This document shows, in pieces, positions 52,560 through 61,652 of a stretch of 64,000 nucleotides of DNA (position 1 is the stretch's first letter; each line of letters begins with the position of its first letter). A program made the translations under genes and the position numbers. The notes beneath the pieces were generated by a model. That model worked only from the letters and a program-made list of their open reading frames with translations. It was not told the origin of the DNA and made no database searches. The DNA comes from Acidimicrobiaceae bacterium (GTDB taxonomy: Bacteria > Actinomycetota > Acidimicrobiia > Acidimicrobiales > JAUTXP01). The stretch covers positions 33,625-97,624 of the forward strand of contig JAUTXP010000052.1 of assembly GCA_030837965.1 (NCBI GenBank). The letters are read 5' to 3'.

Positions 52560-54490
52560 CCGCCGAGCGTACGCAGGTGGAGGATGTGCGCGGGCTGGAC
52601 CCAAGGGTCGAGGCGCACATAGGGGTTGGCGCCGATCCATTGGAACGACTGCCCGGTGAGTTCGTCGTAGGCCTCATAGGGCCGGTCGAAGGGCAGGGCC
52701 AGCTCGGTGAGGTCGAGCCCGAGCGTGGCCTCCTGCGTGTTCGAAGGATCGAGGTTGACGACGACCAACACGGTGTCGTCCTCCGCGGTCTTGCTGTAGA
52801 CGAGCAGGTGCTCGTTGTCGCACTGGTGGAAGCGGATGTTGCGCAGTCGTTGGAGCGCGGGGTGGCGGTTGCGGATGGTGTTGATCAACGTGATGAACGG
52901 GGCCAGCGAGTGGGGGTCGTCCCAGTCGCGGTGCTTGATCTCGTACTTCTCGGAGTTCATGTAGTCCTCGTTGGCATCCGACATGGGCTCGTTCTCCATG
53001 AGCTCGTAGCCGCTGTAGATGCCGTACGAGGGGACGAGGGTCGCGGCCAGGACCAGTCGCGTCTTGAAGGCCGCAGGCGGGCCGTTGCGCAGCGGTCCGC
53101 TGAGGATGTCGTGGGTGTTGGGCCAGAAGTTGGGCCGCATGAAGTCGGCTTTGCGGGAGTGGGCGATCTCCTCGAGGTACTCGGTCAACTCGAACTTGGA
53201 CGTGCGCCAGGTGAAGTACGTGTAGCTCTGGCTGAACCCGATCTCGGCCAGCTTCGCCATCACCGCAGGGCGGGTAAAGGCCTCGGACAGGAAGATCACG
53301 TCGGGGTTCTCGGACTGCACCTGCGGGATGAGCCAGGACCAGAAGGCGACGGGCTTGGTGTGCGGGTTGTCGACTCGGAAAACTCGCACGCCCTTGTCCA
53401 CCCAGAACTCGAACATGTGCAGGCATGCGTCCCACAGGGCCTGGCGGTCCTCATCGCTCGCGGGCCAGAAGTTCAGCGGATAGATGTCCTGGTACTTCTT
53501 CGGGGGGTTCTCGGCATAGGCGATCGAGCCGTCCGGCCTGCGGTGGAACCACTCGGGATGCTCGGTGACCCACGGATGGTCGGGCGAGCATTGCAGGGCG
53601 TTGTCGAGGGCGATCTCCATGCCCAGGCTCTGGGCCGCGTCGATCAACGCGGCGAAGTCGTCGAAGGTGCCGAGGGCGGGGTCGATGTCGGTGTGGCCGC
53701 CGTCCGGTCCGCCGATGGCATAGACGCTTCCGACGTCGCCGGGCATGGCCTGCGGTGTGTTGTTGCGGCCCTTCCGGGCCGTCGACCCGGTGGGATGGAT
53801 GGGCGTGAGGTAGACGATGTCGAAGCCCATGTCGGCAATGGCGGGGAGCCGCTCGATGACCCCGCGCAGGCCGCCGTAGGAACGCGGGAACAGCTCGTAC
53901 CACGATGCGAACAAAGCCCGAGTGCGGTCGACCCAGACCTGTTGCGTGTCCGACCGGGTGACGTAATCGGGCTTGAGCGGGCCGGCCATCAGCGCGTCCA
54001 TGGTCGGTCCCAACAGGGCCGCGTAGCGCTCGGCCTGCGTGGTCACGTCGTCGCGCAAGGCCTTGGCCACCGAGTCGAGGTGCTTGCGTTGAGGCATGCC
54101 CGTCTCGGCCGCTCTGCGCTCGACGGCCAGCGCCGCCTCAGCCAGCTCGACGTCCACCTCCTGGCCCGCGTCGAGCTTGGCCTTGAGCTTGTGCTTGATG
54201 GTGGCCCACTCGTCGTACCAGGCCTCGACGGCCACCTCGTGCAGGCCGAGCTGCGTGGGCGCGATGGTGGCCGACCACAGGTCCAGGCCCGCCGACTCGA
54301 CGGACATGGCCGCCTCGGCCCACGTCTTGGTATCCGCCGCCCGCCAGCACACCCGGGCGGCCAGCAGGTCGTGGCCGTCTTTGAAGATGATGGCGGTGAT
54401 GTCCAAGGGCTCGGCGATGACCGCCTTGGCCGGGTAGCGGCCGGTGGGTGTGCGGGGCCGGATGTCGTCGATCACGATCCGTTCGAGCAC
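52556..54490 (-). CDS. glgE: Alpha-1,4-glucan:maltose-1-phosphate maltosyltransferase
   Basis: 644 residues from GTG 54490, with AGGA about 8 nt upstream. The N-terminal beta domain (VIDDIRPRTPTGRYPAKAVI) and the GH13_3 barrel are present: YLTPIHPTGSTARKGRNNTP, GMEIALDNALQCSPDHPWV, the nucleophile Asp in VRVFRVDNPHTKPVAFWSWL and the acid Glu in VIFLSEAFTRPAVM. GlgE extends alpha-glucans from maltose-1-phosphate. The usual partners treS, pep2 and glgB are not in the window. The track start at 54607 lies upstream of the -10 region. Confidence 0.95.
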   Translation of the reverse strand: MLERIVIDDIRPRTPTGRYPAKAVIAEPLDITAIIFKDGHDLLAARVCWRAADTKTWAEAAMSVESAGLDLWSATIAPTQLGLHEVAVEAWYDEWATIKHKLKAKLDAGQEVDVELAEAALAVERRAAETGMPQRKHLDSVAKALRDDVTTQAERYAALLGPTMDALMAGPLKPDYVTRSDTQQVWVDRTRALFASWYELFPRSYGGLRGVIERLPAIADMGFDIVYLTPIHPTGSTARKGRNNTPQAMPGDVGSVYAIGGPDGGHTDIDPALGTFDDFAALIDAAQSLGMEIALDNALQCSPDHPWVTEHPEWFHRRPDGSIAYAENPPKKYQDIYPLNFWPASDEDRQALWDACLHMFEFWVDKGVRVFRVDNPHTKPVAFWSWLIPQVQSENPDVIFLSEAFTRPAVMAKLAEIGFSQSYTYFTWRTSKFELTEYLEEIAHSRKADFMRPNFWPNTHDILSGPLRNGPPAAFKTRLVLAATLVPSYGIYSGYELMENEPMSDANEDYMNSEKYEIKHRDWDDPHSLAPFITLINTIRNRHPALQRLRNIRFHQCDNEHLLVYSKTAEDDTVLVVVNLDPSNTQEATLGLDLTELALPFDRPYEAYDELTGQSFQWIGANPYVRLDPWVQPAHILHLRTLGG

Positions 54491-54651
54491 GACGCTGTTC
54501 CTACCACCCCCGCCGCGCTGCGGAAACTGCACCCGCATCCGGGGGAGGCGGTCGGATCGACGCCCAAGTGGTGACTGCTCACAACCGGCGGGGTCAGATT
54601 TCAGCAACGGCCCAGTAGGAAACGCACACGAGTCGTGCGAACAACCCTTGC

Positions 54652-55956
54652 ATGGCCGACGTCACGCGCCGCCGCTTCCTCCAGATCGCCGCGGGCGTGG
54701 GTGCGGTCAGCGCCCTGCCCGGGCTTCCTGGGCTGCGGGCCAGCGCCTTCGGCCTGGGCCAGACGCCGACGACCGGCCAGTGGTTCGCAGGCGACTTCCA
54801 CGTCCACACGACCTATAGCCACGACGTGTGGAGCGGGCCTGATGACGACAACACCACCGACCCGCAGGACTACTACACGTTCGGCTGGACCCCAGCCGAG
54901 CAGATCCGCAACGCCGAGCTGCGGGGCCTGCACTTCGTGGCCCTCACCGACCACAACCGGATCAAGTCGGTGTTCGACGCGGGATGGGCGTCGGACAGGC
55001 TCGTCCTCGTCCCCGGCTACGAGCACAGCCTCAGCGCAGGCCACGCGGGCGTGTTCGTCCCCGACCGCGATGACCTGGCCAAGCTGTTCACGTTCACGGC
55101 CGACGGTGACGATCACGGCAAGGGCTTCGACGGGCCGAGCGGCCTGAAGGCGTTCGCCGACGCGGTCCACGCGGTGGGCGGCATGGCCGTGGTCAACCAC
55201 CCGGCCGCTCCGAACTGGAAGGGTGACCTGCTGGCATCGCAGGCGTTCGACGCGGTCGAGGTCTGGAACACGAGCTGGCTCTCGCGCACCAACACCACCC
55301 GCTTCGTGGAGGCCAACAACCATCTGGCCACCCGCTTTTGGCAGGACAACTTCCTCGGCGCCAACCGCCGCAAGGCGGTCACTGGCGGCAGCGACAACCA
55401 CTGGCGCTCGACGACCGCGGTGCAAGGCGTGGGCCAGCCCACAACGTGGGTCTACGCCGAGAGCGCGTCGGCCGCGGCCATCCTCGAAGGGGTCCGGCTG
55501 GGGCGCACCTTCGTCAGTGCCCAGCCTCCAGCATTCGGCGGCCCTCGGCTGATCCTCAGTGCATCTGAGGACTGGGCCGGCGGCCGGACCCGTGCCGTGC
55601 TCCCGGGCGGTACTGTGCGCCCGTTGGGACGGGCCGCGGTGCAGGTGACCGTCGAGCGCGGCTCCGGCCATCGGCTGCGGATCATCTCCACCGGAGAGGT
55701 GGTGAAGGACCTGGCCGTGACGTCTCCCATTGCCGAGATCACCGTCCCGGTCGTGCTGCCCGAAGCCGGGTGGCTGCGGGCCGAGCTGTACGCCGACCCC
55801 GGCTACGCCATGGCCGCGCTGACCAGTCCGATCTATGCCGACCCGGTCGAGACCGCGCCCGCGTCGGCCCGCAAGGAGCCCACCACCGGTGCGCCCGTCA
55901 CCTACGGCTCGCCGCTCGACATCCCGCTCGACCTTCTAGAGGAGCATGTGCATTGA
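54652..55956 (+). CDS. Tat-exported CehA/McbA-type PHP metallohydrolase
   Basis: 434 residues. The Tat motif [20 protein letters not shown] shows export in folded form. The PHP-type metal motifs are GDFHVHTTYSHD, FVALTDHNRI, GYEHSLSAGH and VVNHPAAPNW, with SDNHW near the end, as in CehA/McbA family phosphoesterases. A beta-sandwich C-terminus follows. Its stop overlaps the TTG start of the next gene (TTGA), so the two exported proteins are coupled, suggesting a shared extracellular substrate. Confidence 0.86.
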   Translation: MADVTRRRFLQIAAGVGAVSALPGLPGLRASAFGLGQTPTTGQWFAGDFHVHTTYSHDVWSGPDDDNTTDPQDYYTFGWTPAEQIRNAELRGLHFVALTDHNRIKSVFDAGWASDRLVLVPGYEHSLSAGHAGVFVPDRDDLAKLFTFTADGDDHGKGFDGPSGLKAFADAVHAVGGMAVVNHPAAPNWKGDLLASQAFDAVEVWNTSWLSRTNTTRFVEANNHLATRFWQDNFLGANRRKAVTGGSDNHWRSTTAVQGVGQPTTWVYAESASAAAILEGVRLGRTFVSAQPPAFGGPRLILSASEDWAGGRTRAVLPGGTVRPLGRAAVQVTVERGSGHRLRIISTGEVVKDLAVTSPIAEITVPVVLPEAGWLRAELYADPGYAMAALTSPIYADPVETAPASARKEPTTGAPVTYGSPLDIPLDLLEEHVH

Positions 55957-58136
55957 GACTCCGCCCGACGTTCGTCGCCCTCACCGCCGCCGGCCTGCTC
56001 GCCGCTGGCACCTTCCCGGCCATGGCCGGGCCACAGACGCCCAAGCCCTATGACCCGGCCGCGCCCGGCCGCGAGACGGAGCCGGTGGTGTTGACCGGCG
56101 CCAACTTCGCGGGCTGGTCCGCGCCCGACGAGGTCACGGCCAAGGTTCCCAACACGGAAGGGGCCCAGTGCCTGGGCGGCACCGCCGCGGCCTGCTCCCA
56201 CAACCGCTATGAGCAGCCCGAGGTCGCCACCGGCGCCGCGCTGGGCCAAGGCGTGCCCGTCGACAAGCTGCTGGGCTACCGCTGGGACGGGACCAAGGGC
56301 TGGGTGCAGATCCCGTTCCAAGTCGACGAGCTGGCCACCCGCTACCTCTCCAACGCCAACTCGGGGTTCGCCTTCTACAGCGAGTCCGACCAGAACCTCA
56401 CCTACGTCTACGACCAGGACCGGTTCAACTGGACGGCCGAGGACCCGGCCGACCCGTGCCACGCAGTACCCCGTGGCGAGCCCTCGTCGCCCGACCCCGT
56501 GCCCGGCCTCGACAACAACGACGAGGTCGCCTTCATGGCGGCCGATGCCGGGCCGCAGGCACCCCTCGACGCGGCCCTGCCCCAGGGCGTGGTGGACTCC
56601 CGCCAGGTCGCCATCACCGATCCCAGCACCGGCCAGCAGTCGTTCGCCTACGTGATGCGTGCGGGCGACGGGGCCGACGCGCCCAAGGCCGCGTTCAACG
56701 CGTCCAACGGCTACGTGCGCTATCTCCCCGACAACGACAGCGACACGTTCTTGTACTCGCAGTCGAGCTACGGCTCCTACGGCGCCACCTTCCAGGGCGC
56801 GTACTTCGATCCGAGCACGGGCCAGTGCATCACGGCCACGCCCAAGCAGCACCGGCCCAAGGACACCGGCTGGGTCAAGACGCCGCGCTACGCCTTCCGC
56901 TACGACGGCCGGTGGTTGATGACGGAGACCCGCGTGGCCAGCACGGCCCAAGAGGCGGCCAACGCGGCGCAGTCCGACCCGGCCAAGTGGCAGTACGGCC
57001 CGGACCTCATCGACCAGTGGAAGGCCCGCGCCTTCCAGCAGCGGCCGGGCGGCGAGACGCCGTGCTGCGGCTACGAGGAAGAGGTCAACAACTGGGGCGG
57101 CTCGTCCATGCTGATGGGCTTTCGGGCCGGGCCGGTGCGGGCCATCCGGGCCAGTTGGGGGGCGGACTCTTCCACCAACAACATCCGCACCGAGATCTTC
57201 TACCGCTCGCAGATGCACGAGATGGACAACCTGCGGGTCCATGTGATCCCGCCGGGCGACGGCATCTACAGCCAGTGGGACTACAACGCGGGCCGCATGA
57301 CCAAGTACTACAACCCGTACGTCCCGCAGGGCGTCGACATCGACGGCCGCAACGACGAGGTCTTCGGCAACGGCCGCATGCACATTGCCGATGACGGCGT
57401 GCGCTACCAGTCCAACGACAAGACCGGCGTCGCACCCGTCGACCAACAGGTGAACCAGGGCGCGGCCGTGGGCACGCCCGCCGACAAGTGCCCGAGCGAC
57501 GGCACTGGCAAGGCGTGCATCAACAACGACGTCGACACGGTCGACCCGACCTTCTCCGGTCCCGCGGGGACGTTGAACTGGGAGCAGACGAGCGGGCCAT
57601 GGGGCACGTTCGTCGACCGCATCACGGTCAAGCAGGTGACGGCGGGCGCGGCCTACTCGCTGTTGACCACGCCCTACTACAGGGACGACTCGTGCTTCGA
57701 CGACGGCACCGGCTCTGACCCGGGCCTGCACGTCAAGCCCAAGCACACCGACGGCGACGTCGACAGCGCGGGCCAACCCCGCGAGTGCTGGAAGCCTGAG
57801 TACGGCGACCCGGTCGCGTACGCAGCCGCCCACAACCTGCCCGCCGACCACTTCTACCAGGGCGACATCGGCACCCACGGCGTGCACATCCTGCTGATCG
57901 CGGACTCGGACAACGGCACCCTCACCGTGCCCGTGGACGAGATCGACTCCGACCAGCGCCGGGTGATCCTGAACGGCGACCCCGGCAACGTGGGCGAGCT
58001 GTACGGACGAGGCCTGGAAAAGCCCGCGGTGGCAACGGTGGTGGTCGAGCACCGCGCCCAGGTCGCGCCCGCGCCGGCGGGATCGAAGAAGGCCAAGTCG
58101 ACCAAACACAGCAAGGCGAACCCGCCCCGCCGGTAG
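55953..58136 (+). CDS. Large secreted protein of unknown function
   Basis: 727 residues from TTG 55953, with AGAGGAG upstream. The signal TFVALTAAGLLAAGTFPAMA is followed by a Tyr/Asp/Asn/Gly-rich extracellular protein with many aromatic and acidic segments (FYSESDQNLTYVYDQDRFNW; DTFLYSQSSYGSYGATFQGA) and pairs of cysteines. The last 25 residues are basic (KKAKSTKHSKANPPRR). I recognise no domain family. It is likely globular and multi-domain, secreted to the medium or surface, and translationally coupled to the Tat-exported PHP hydrolase. The track start at 55770 is too early. Confidence 0.75.
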   Translation: MRLRPTFVALTAAGLLAAGTFPAMAGPQTPKPYDPAAPGRETEPVVLTGANFAGWSAPDEVTAKVPNTEGAQCLGGTAAACSHNRYEQPEVATGAALGQGVPVDKLLGYRWDGTKGWVQIPFQVDELATRYLSNANSGFAFYSESDQNLTYVYDQDRFNWTAEDPADPCHAVPRGEPSSPDPVPGLDNNDEVAFMAADAGPQAPLDAALPQGVVDSRQVAITDPSTGQQSFAYVMRAGDGADAPKAAFNASNGYVRYLPDNDSDTFLYSQSSYGSYGATFQGAYFDPSTGQCITATPKQHRPKDTGWVKTPRYAFRYDGRWLMTETRVASTAQEAANAAQSDPAKWQYGPDLIDQWKARAFQQRPGGETPCCGYEEEVNNWGGSSMLMGFRAGPVRAIRASWGADSSTNNIRTEIFYRSQMHEMDNLRVHVIPPGDGIYSQWDYNAGRMTKYYNPYVPQGVDIDGRNDEVFGNGRMHIADDGVRYQSNDKTGVAPVDQQVNQGAAVGTPADKCPSDGTGKACINNDVDTVDPTFSGPAGTLNWEQTSGPWGTFVDRITVKQVTAGAAYSLLTTPYYRDDSCFDDGTGSDPGLHVKPKHTDGDVDSAGQPRECWKPEYGDPVAYAAAHNLPADHFYQGDIGTHGVHILLIADSDNGTLTVPVDEIDSDQRRVILNGDPGNVGELYGRGLEKPAVATVVVEHRAQVAPAPAGSKKAKSTKHSKANPPRR

Positions 58137-58227
58137 GTGCGTGGCCATGGCGGTCGGCCATGGTTGACTTCTTCGTGGGCGTCTCGGGTAGAGGGGGCGA
58201 AGGCATCCGACGAGTGAAGGAGTCGAC

Positions 58228-58539
58228 ATGGCCGAGGGCCACGAGCAGACGGGCGCGTGGGACGACCACACCCACGACGCCATCGTGCATTCGCACCGCC
58301 ACTACCACGTCACCCACAACCACAATCGGCTGGCGGGCGGTTTCGACCACCTGAGCTCGGAGCACGCGCACGAGCACGATCACGCCGCCCTCACCCACGC
58401 CCACTTCCCACACGAGGACTTCGCCCAGGAGCATGAGGGCGAGGCCCACGACCACGATCACGCCACGCCGGTGAAGAAGGCGACGACGGTCAAGAAGGCG
58501 GCCAAGAAGGCAACGGCTGCGGCCAAGCCGGCCGGGTAG
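58228..58539 (+). CDS. Histidine-rich protein with Lys/Ala histone-like tail
   Basis: 103 residues, with GAAGGAG 5 nt before the ATG. There are 21 His in the first 81 residues, many in HxH and HDH arrays (HAHEHDHAALTHAHFPHEDF), a pattern of Zn/Ni/Cu buffering proteins. The last 22 residues, KKATTVKKAAKKATAAAKPA, resemble the histone-H1-like tails of actinobacterial nucleoid proteins. There is no signal peptide. It may store metal and bind polyanions. I know no named family for this pairing. Confidence 0.75.
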   Translation: MAEGHEQTGAWDDHTHDAIVHSHRHYHVTHNHNRLAGGFDHLSSEHAHEHDHAALTHAHFPHEDFAQEHEGEAHDHDHATPVKKATTVKKAAKKATAAAKPAG

Positions 58540-58630
58540 CGCTCGGGCCTCGTCGGGGTTTCGTGGGGCCGCGATTGGGCCGCATCCGGGCCACGTCTGG
58601 GCCGGCATCTGGGCGGACCGGCCGAAGTGG

Positions 58631-58656
58631 TTAGCACTCGGTAGAATCGAGTGCCA
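58631..58656 (+). promoter_or_regulatory. CIRCE operator with -10 inside its spacer
   Basis: TTAGCACTC-N9-GAGTGCCA matches the CIRCE consensus TTAGCACTC-N9-GAGTGCTAA, with the differences at the end of the second arm. The spacer GGTAGAATC contains TAGAAT, a near-perfect -10. HrcA binding here would directly block polymerase. hrcA begins 2 nt after the operator. Confidence 0.9.
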
Positions 58657-58658
58657 GG

Positions 58659-59657
58659 ATGCTCGATGATCGCAAGGCCGCCATCCTCCGGGCTGTGGTC
58701 TCGGAGTACATCGAGACGGCCCAGCCCGTGGGGTCGCAGCATGTGGCCCGTCAGCCTGGGCTGGCCGTGTCGCCCGCGACCGTGCGCAACGAGATGGCCG
58801 TGCTCGAGCGCGACGGCTACCTCGTCCAGCCCCACACCAGCGCGGGCCGCATCCCGACCGACAAGGGCTACCGCTTCTTCGTCGACCACCTGAGCGCGCC
58901 GGGGCCGCTCGATCCGGCCAAGCGCCAACAGGTGCGCGATTTCTTCAAGGCCGCGCACGGCGAGATCGAGCGCATGCTCGCCGACACCAGCAGGCTGCTG
59001 GCCAACGTCACCGACTATGCGGCCGTGGTGGTCGGCCCGCCGCACGAGGCCGCCCACATCCGGTCGGTGCAGCTCGTCGGCCTGGCCCCGAAGGTGGCCT
59101 TGGTGGTAGCCGTCCTTTCGAACGGGGTGGTCGAGAAGCGCACCTTGGAGCTGACCGAGGAGGCGGGGGAGGAGCGGCTGGCGGCCGTGGGCAGGCATGT
59201 GTCGGCCCATCTGGTCGGGCGCACCCTGGCCGAGCCCGGCACGCCGCCGTCGTCAGGGGACGACGCCACCGACGCCTTGGTGTCCCAGGCCTTGTCGAGC
59301 CTGATCGAGCACGAGGTCGAGTCCGACAGTGTCTTCGTGGGCGGCGCGTCGCGCATGGCCCGGGCCTTCGACGCGGTGGACACCGTGCGCGGCATCCTCG
59401 GCATCCTCGAAGAGCAGTTCGTGGTCGTCGGCCTTTTGCAGGACGTGCTCGACCGCGGCCTGTCCGTGGCCATCGGCGCCGAGCACGGGCTCGAGCCGCT
59501 GTCGGAGTGCGCGGTGGTGGTCGCGCCCTACGAGGTTGAGGGGGAGCGGGCCGGTACCATCGGCGTCTTGGGCCCGACCCGCATGAACTACCCGGAGGCC
59601 ATGGCCGCGGTGGCGGTCGTGAGCCAGCGGCTGGGCCGTCATCTGAGCGAGGGCTGA
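58659..59657 (+). CDS. hrcA: Heat-inducible transcription repressor HrcA
   Basis: 332 residues. The winged HTH MLDDRKAAILRAVVSEYIET and GSQHVARQPGLAVSPATVRN, then AVLERDGYLVQPHTSAGRIP and KGYRFFVDHL, followed by a GAF-like domain ending GVLGPTRMNYPEAMAAVAVV, are diagnostic. It represses its own operon (hrcA-dnaJ) through the CIRCE element that includes the promoter. The ATG at 58659 is 11 nt after the -10, so the leader is very short. Confidence 0.97.
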   Translation: MLDDRKAAILRAVVSEYIETAQPVGSQHVARQPGLAVSPATVRNEMAVLERDGYLVQPHTSAGRIPTDKGYRFFVDHLSAPGPLDPAKRQQVRDFFKAAHGEIERMLADTSRLLANVTDYAAVVVGPPHEAAHIRSVQLVGLAPKVALVVAVLSNGVVEKRTLELTEEAGEERLAAVGRHVSAHLVGRTLAEPGTPPSSGDDATDALVSQALSSLIEHEVESDSVFVGGASRMARAFDAVDTVRGILGILEEQFVVVGLLQDVLDRGLSVAIGAEHGLEPLSECAVVVAPYEVEGERAGTIGVLGPTRMNYPEAMAAVAVVSQRLGRHLSEG

Positions 59658-59662
59658 CGCCG

Positions 59663-60820
59663 GTGGCCACCGACTACTACGAGCTGCTGGGCGTGGCCCG
59701 CAGCGCCACCGAGGACGAGATCAAGCGGGCCTATCGCCAACTGGCCCGCGAGCTGCACCCCGACGCCAACCAGGGCGACAAGGCGACCGAGGACCGCTTC
59801 AAAGAGGTGACGCTGGCCTACGAGACGCTGCGCGACCCCGAGCGGAGGCGGCGCTACGACATGTTCGGGCCCGAGGCCGTGCGGGGCAGCGGGGCGGGCG
59901 GGGGCGGCGGTCCGGGCGGTGCCGGTGACCCCTTCGGGTTCGGCGCGGCCGGCTTCGGCGACATCTTCGAGGCCTTCTTCGGCGGCGCGGGCGGCTCGCC
60001 GTTCGGCGGCGGCCGCGGCGGCCGGGGCGGCCCCGTGCGGGGCAGCGACGCCGAGATCCGCATCGCCCTCGACTTCGAGGAGGCCGTGTTCGGGGCCCAG
60101 AAGGAGTTGGAGGTCCGGCTGCCGGTCGCGTGCACGACCTGCTCTGGCAGCGGCGCCCGTCCCGGCACCACGCCCACCACGTGCTCGCAGTGCGGGGGCG
60201 CGGGTGAGGTGCGGCGGGTGCGCCAGTCCATCCTCGGCCAGATGGTCACCGCGTCGCCGTGTCCGCGCTGTAGCGGTACGGGCGAGGAGATCGCCAGCCC
60301 ATGCGCGGACTGCAAGGGCGATGGCCGCATGGTCGAGGAGCGCACCCTGTTGATCGACGTGCCTGCGGGCGTGGACGACGGGGCCACGCTGCGGCTCACC
60401 GGCCGCGGCGCGGCCGGCCCGCGGGGTGGCCCCGCGGGCGACCTCTATGTGCACGTCACCGTGCGAGCCCACCCCCGGTTCACGCGGAGCGGGTACGACC
60501 TGCTGCACACGCTGCCGGTGCCCATGACCCAGGCCGCGCTCGGGGCCCACCTCACGTTCGAGACGCTCGACGGGCCCGAGGACCTGGTCATCCCCGCGGG
60601 GACGCAGTCGGGCCGGGTGTTCCGGCTGCGAGGGAGGGGCGTGCCCCACGTCGACGGCCGCGGGCGCGGCGACCTCCTGGTGGAGGCGGCGGTGGCCACG
60701 CCCTCCGAGTTGACCCGGGCCCAAGAGGACCTGCTGCGCCAGCTCGCGGCCGAACGCCAAGAGCAGGTCGAGCCCGCCGACTCGGGGCTGTTCTCGAAGA
60801 TCCGCAGTGCCTTCAAGTAG
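59663..60820 (+). CDS. dnaJ: Chaperone DnaJ
   Basis: 385 residues from GTG 59663, 5 nt after hrcA. The J domain (DYYELLGVARSATEDEIKRA with HPD in LARELHPDANQ), the Gly-rich linker, four zinc-binding repeats (CTTCSGSG, CSQCGGAG, CPRCSGTG, CADCKGDG) and the C-terminal substrate domain are complete. It stimulates DnaK. It is in the HrcA-controlled operon, and rsmE follows immediately. Confidence 0.97.
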   Translation: MATDYYELLGVARSATEDEIKRAYRQLARELHPDANQGDKATEDRFKEVTLAYETLRDPERRRRYDMFGPEAVRGSGAGGGGGPGGAGDPFGFGAAGFGDIFEAFFGGAGGSPFGGGRGGRGGPVRGSDAEIRIALDFEEAVFGAQKELEVRLPVACTTCSGSGARPGTTPTTCSQCGGAGEVRRVRQSILGQMVTASPCPRCSGTGEEIASPCADCKGDGRMVEERTLLIDVPAGVDDGATLRLTGRGAAGPRGGPAGDLYVHVTVRAHPRFTRSGYDLLHTLPVPMTQAALGAHLTFETLDGPEDLVIPAGTQSGRVFRLRGRGVPHVDGRGRGDLLVEAAVATPSELTRAQEDLLRQLAAERQEQVEPADSGLFSKIRSAFK

Positions 60821-60875
60821 GGCCGGGGCGGACGTCGTTTCTGGCTCTGGCTCTGGCATGGAGGGCATGGGCGGA

Positions 60876-61601
60876 ATGGCGCGGCGGGGGGCGGCGGCCC
60901 ACGTGTTCGTCGACTCGGTCGATGCGCCTGTGCTCGACGAGATCGACCGCCACCACCTCGATCGGGTCCTGCGCCTGCGGCCAGGTCAGTCGGTCAGCGT
61001 GTCCGACGGGGCCGGCTCATGGAGGCTGTGCGCCTACACAGGGGCAGGCCGGGTCGACCCGGTGGCGGACGTGGCCTTCGAGCCGCGGGTGGAGCCCGCC
61101 ATCACCGTCGGGTTCGCCTTGACCAAGGGGGACAAGCCCGAGTGGGCCGTCCAGAAGCTCACCGAGGTGGGGGTGGACGTGGTGGCGCCCCTGCTGTCGG
61201 CTCGGTCGGTGGTGCGGTGGGAGCCGGACAAGGCGGCGCGAAACTCCGAGCGCCTGGGCCGGGTGGCGAGGGAGGCGGCCATGCAGAGTCGGCGGGTGTG
61301 GCTGCCCGAAGTGCGGCCCGTGGTGCCGTTCGCGGAGGCGGTGGCCGGGGCGGGGGCCGTGGCGGATGGGGTGGCCGCAGCGCCGCCGGCCCTGGCCGAA
61401 CCAGGCGGCGTCGCCCTCTCGCTCGACCACCCCACCGTGTTCGTGGGGCCCGAAGGGGGCTGGTCGGGCGAGGAATTGGACCTCGGACTGGCGAATGTCA
61501 GTGTGGGATCAACCATTCTGCGTGCGGAAACGGCCACTCTTGCTGTTGGCATCGTGCTGACCGCCGTCCGCGGCGGCTTTGTCGGAATTCACGACGAGTA
61601 G
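60876..61601 (+). CDS. rsmE: 16S rRNA (uracil-1498-N3)-methyltransferase
   Basis: About 241 residues from ATG 60876, with GGAGGG 10 nt upstream; ATG 60858 is an alternative. The N-terminal PUA-like part AHVFVDSVDAPVLDEIDRHH LDRVLRLRPGQS and the SPOUT domain with ALTKGDKPEWAVQKLTEVGV, VFVGPEGGWSGEELDLG and ILRAETATLAVGIVLTAVRG are diagnostic of RsmE. It methylates U1498 in the decoding centre. Its placement after dnaJ is standard. Confidence 0.93.
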   Translation: MARRGAAAHVFVDSVDAPVLDEIDRHHLDRVLRLRPGQSVSVSDGAGSWRLCAYTGAGRVDPVADVAFEPRVEPAITVGFALTKGDKPEWAVQKLTEVGVDVVAPLLSARSVVRWEPDKAARNSERLGRVAREAAMQSRRVWLPEVRPVVPFAEAVAGAGAVADGVAAAPPALAEPGGVALSLDHPTVFVGPEGGWSGEELDLGLANVSVGSTILRAETATLAVGIVLTAVRGGFVGIHDE

Positions 61602-61624
61602 TTTCCCGACACCGAGAGTGGGCA

Positions 61625-61630
61625 TACAAT
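61625..61630 (+). promoter_or_regulatory. -10 element of the bldD-like gene
   Basis: TACAAT, followed by about 22 nt including AAGGGGG and then the GTG start at 61653. A matching -35 is not clear. Confidence 0.5.
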
Positions 61631-61652
61631 GGCGGGCGGAAGGGGGTCCTAG

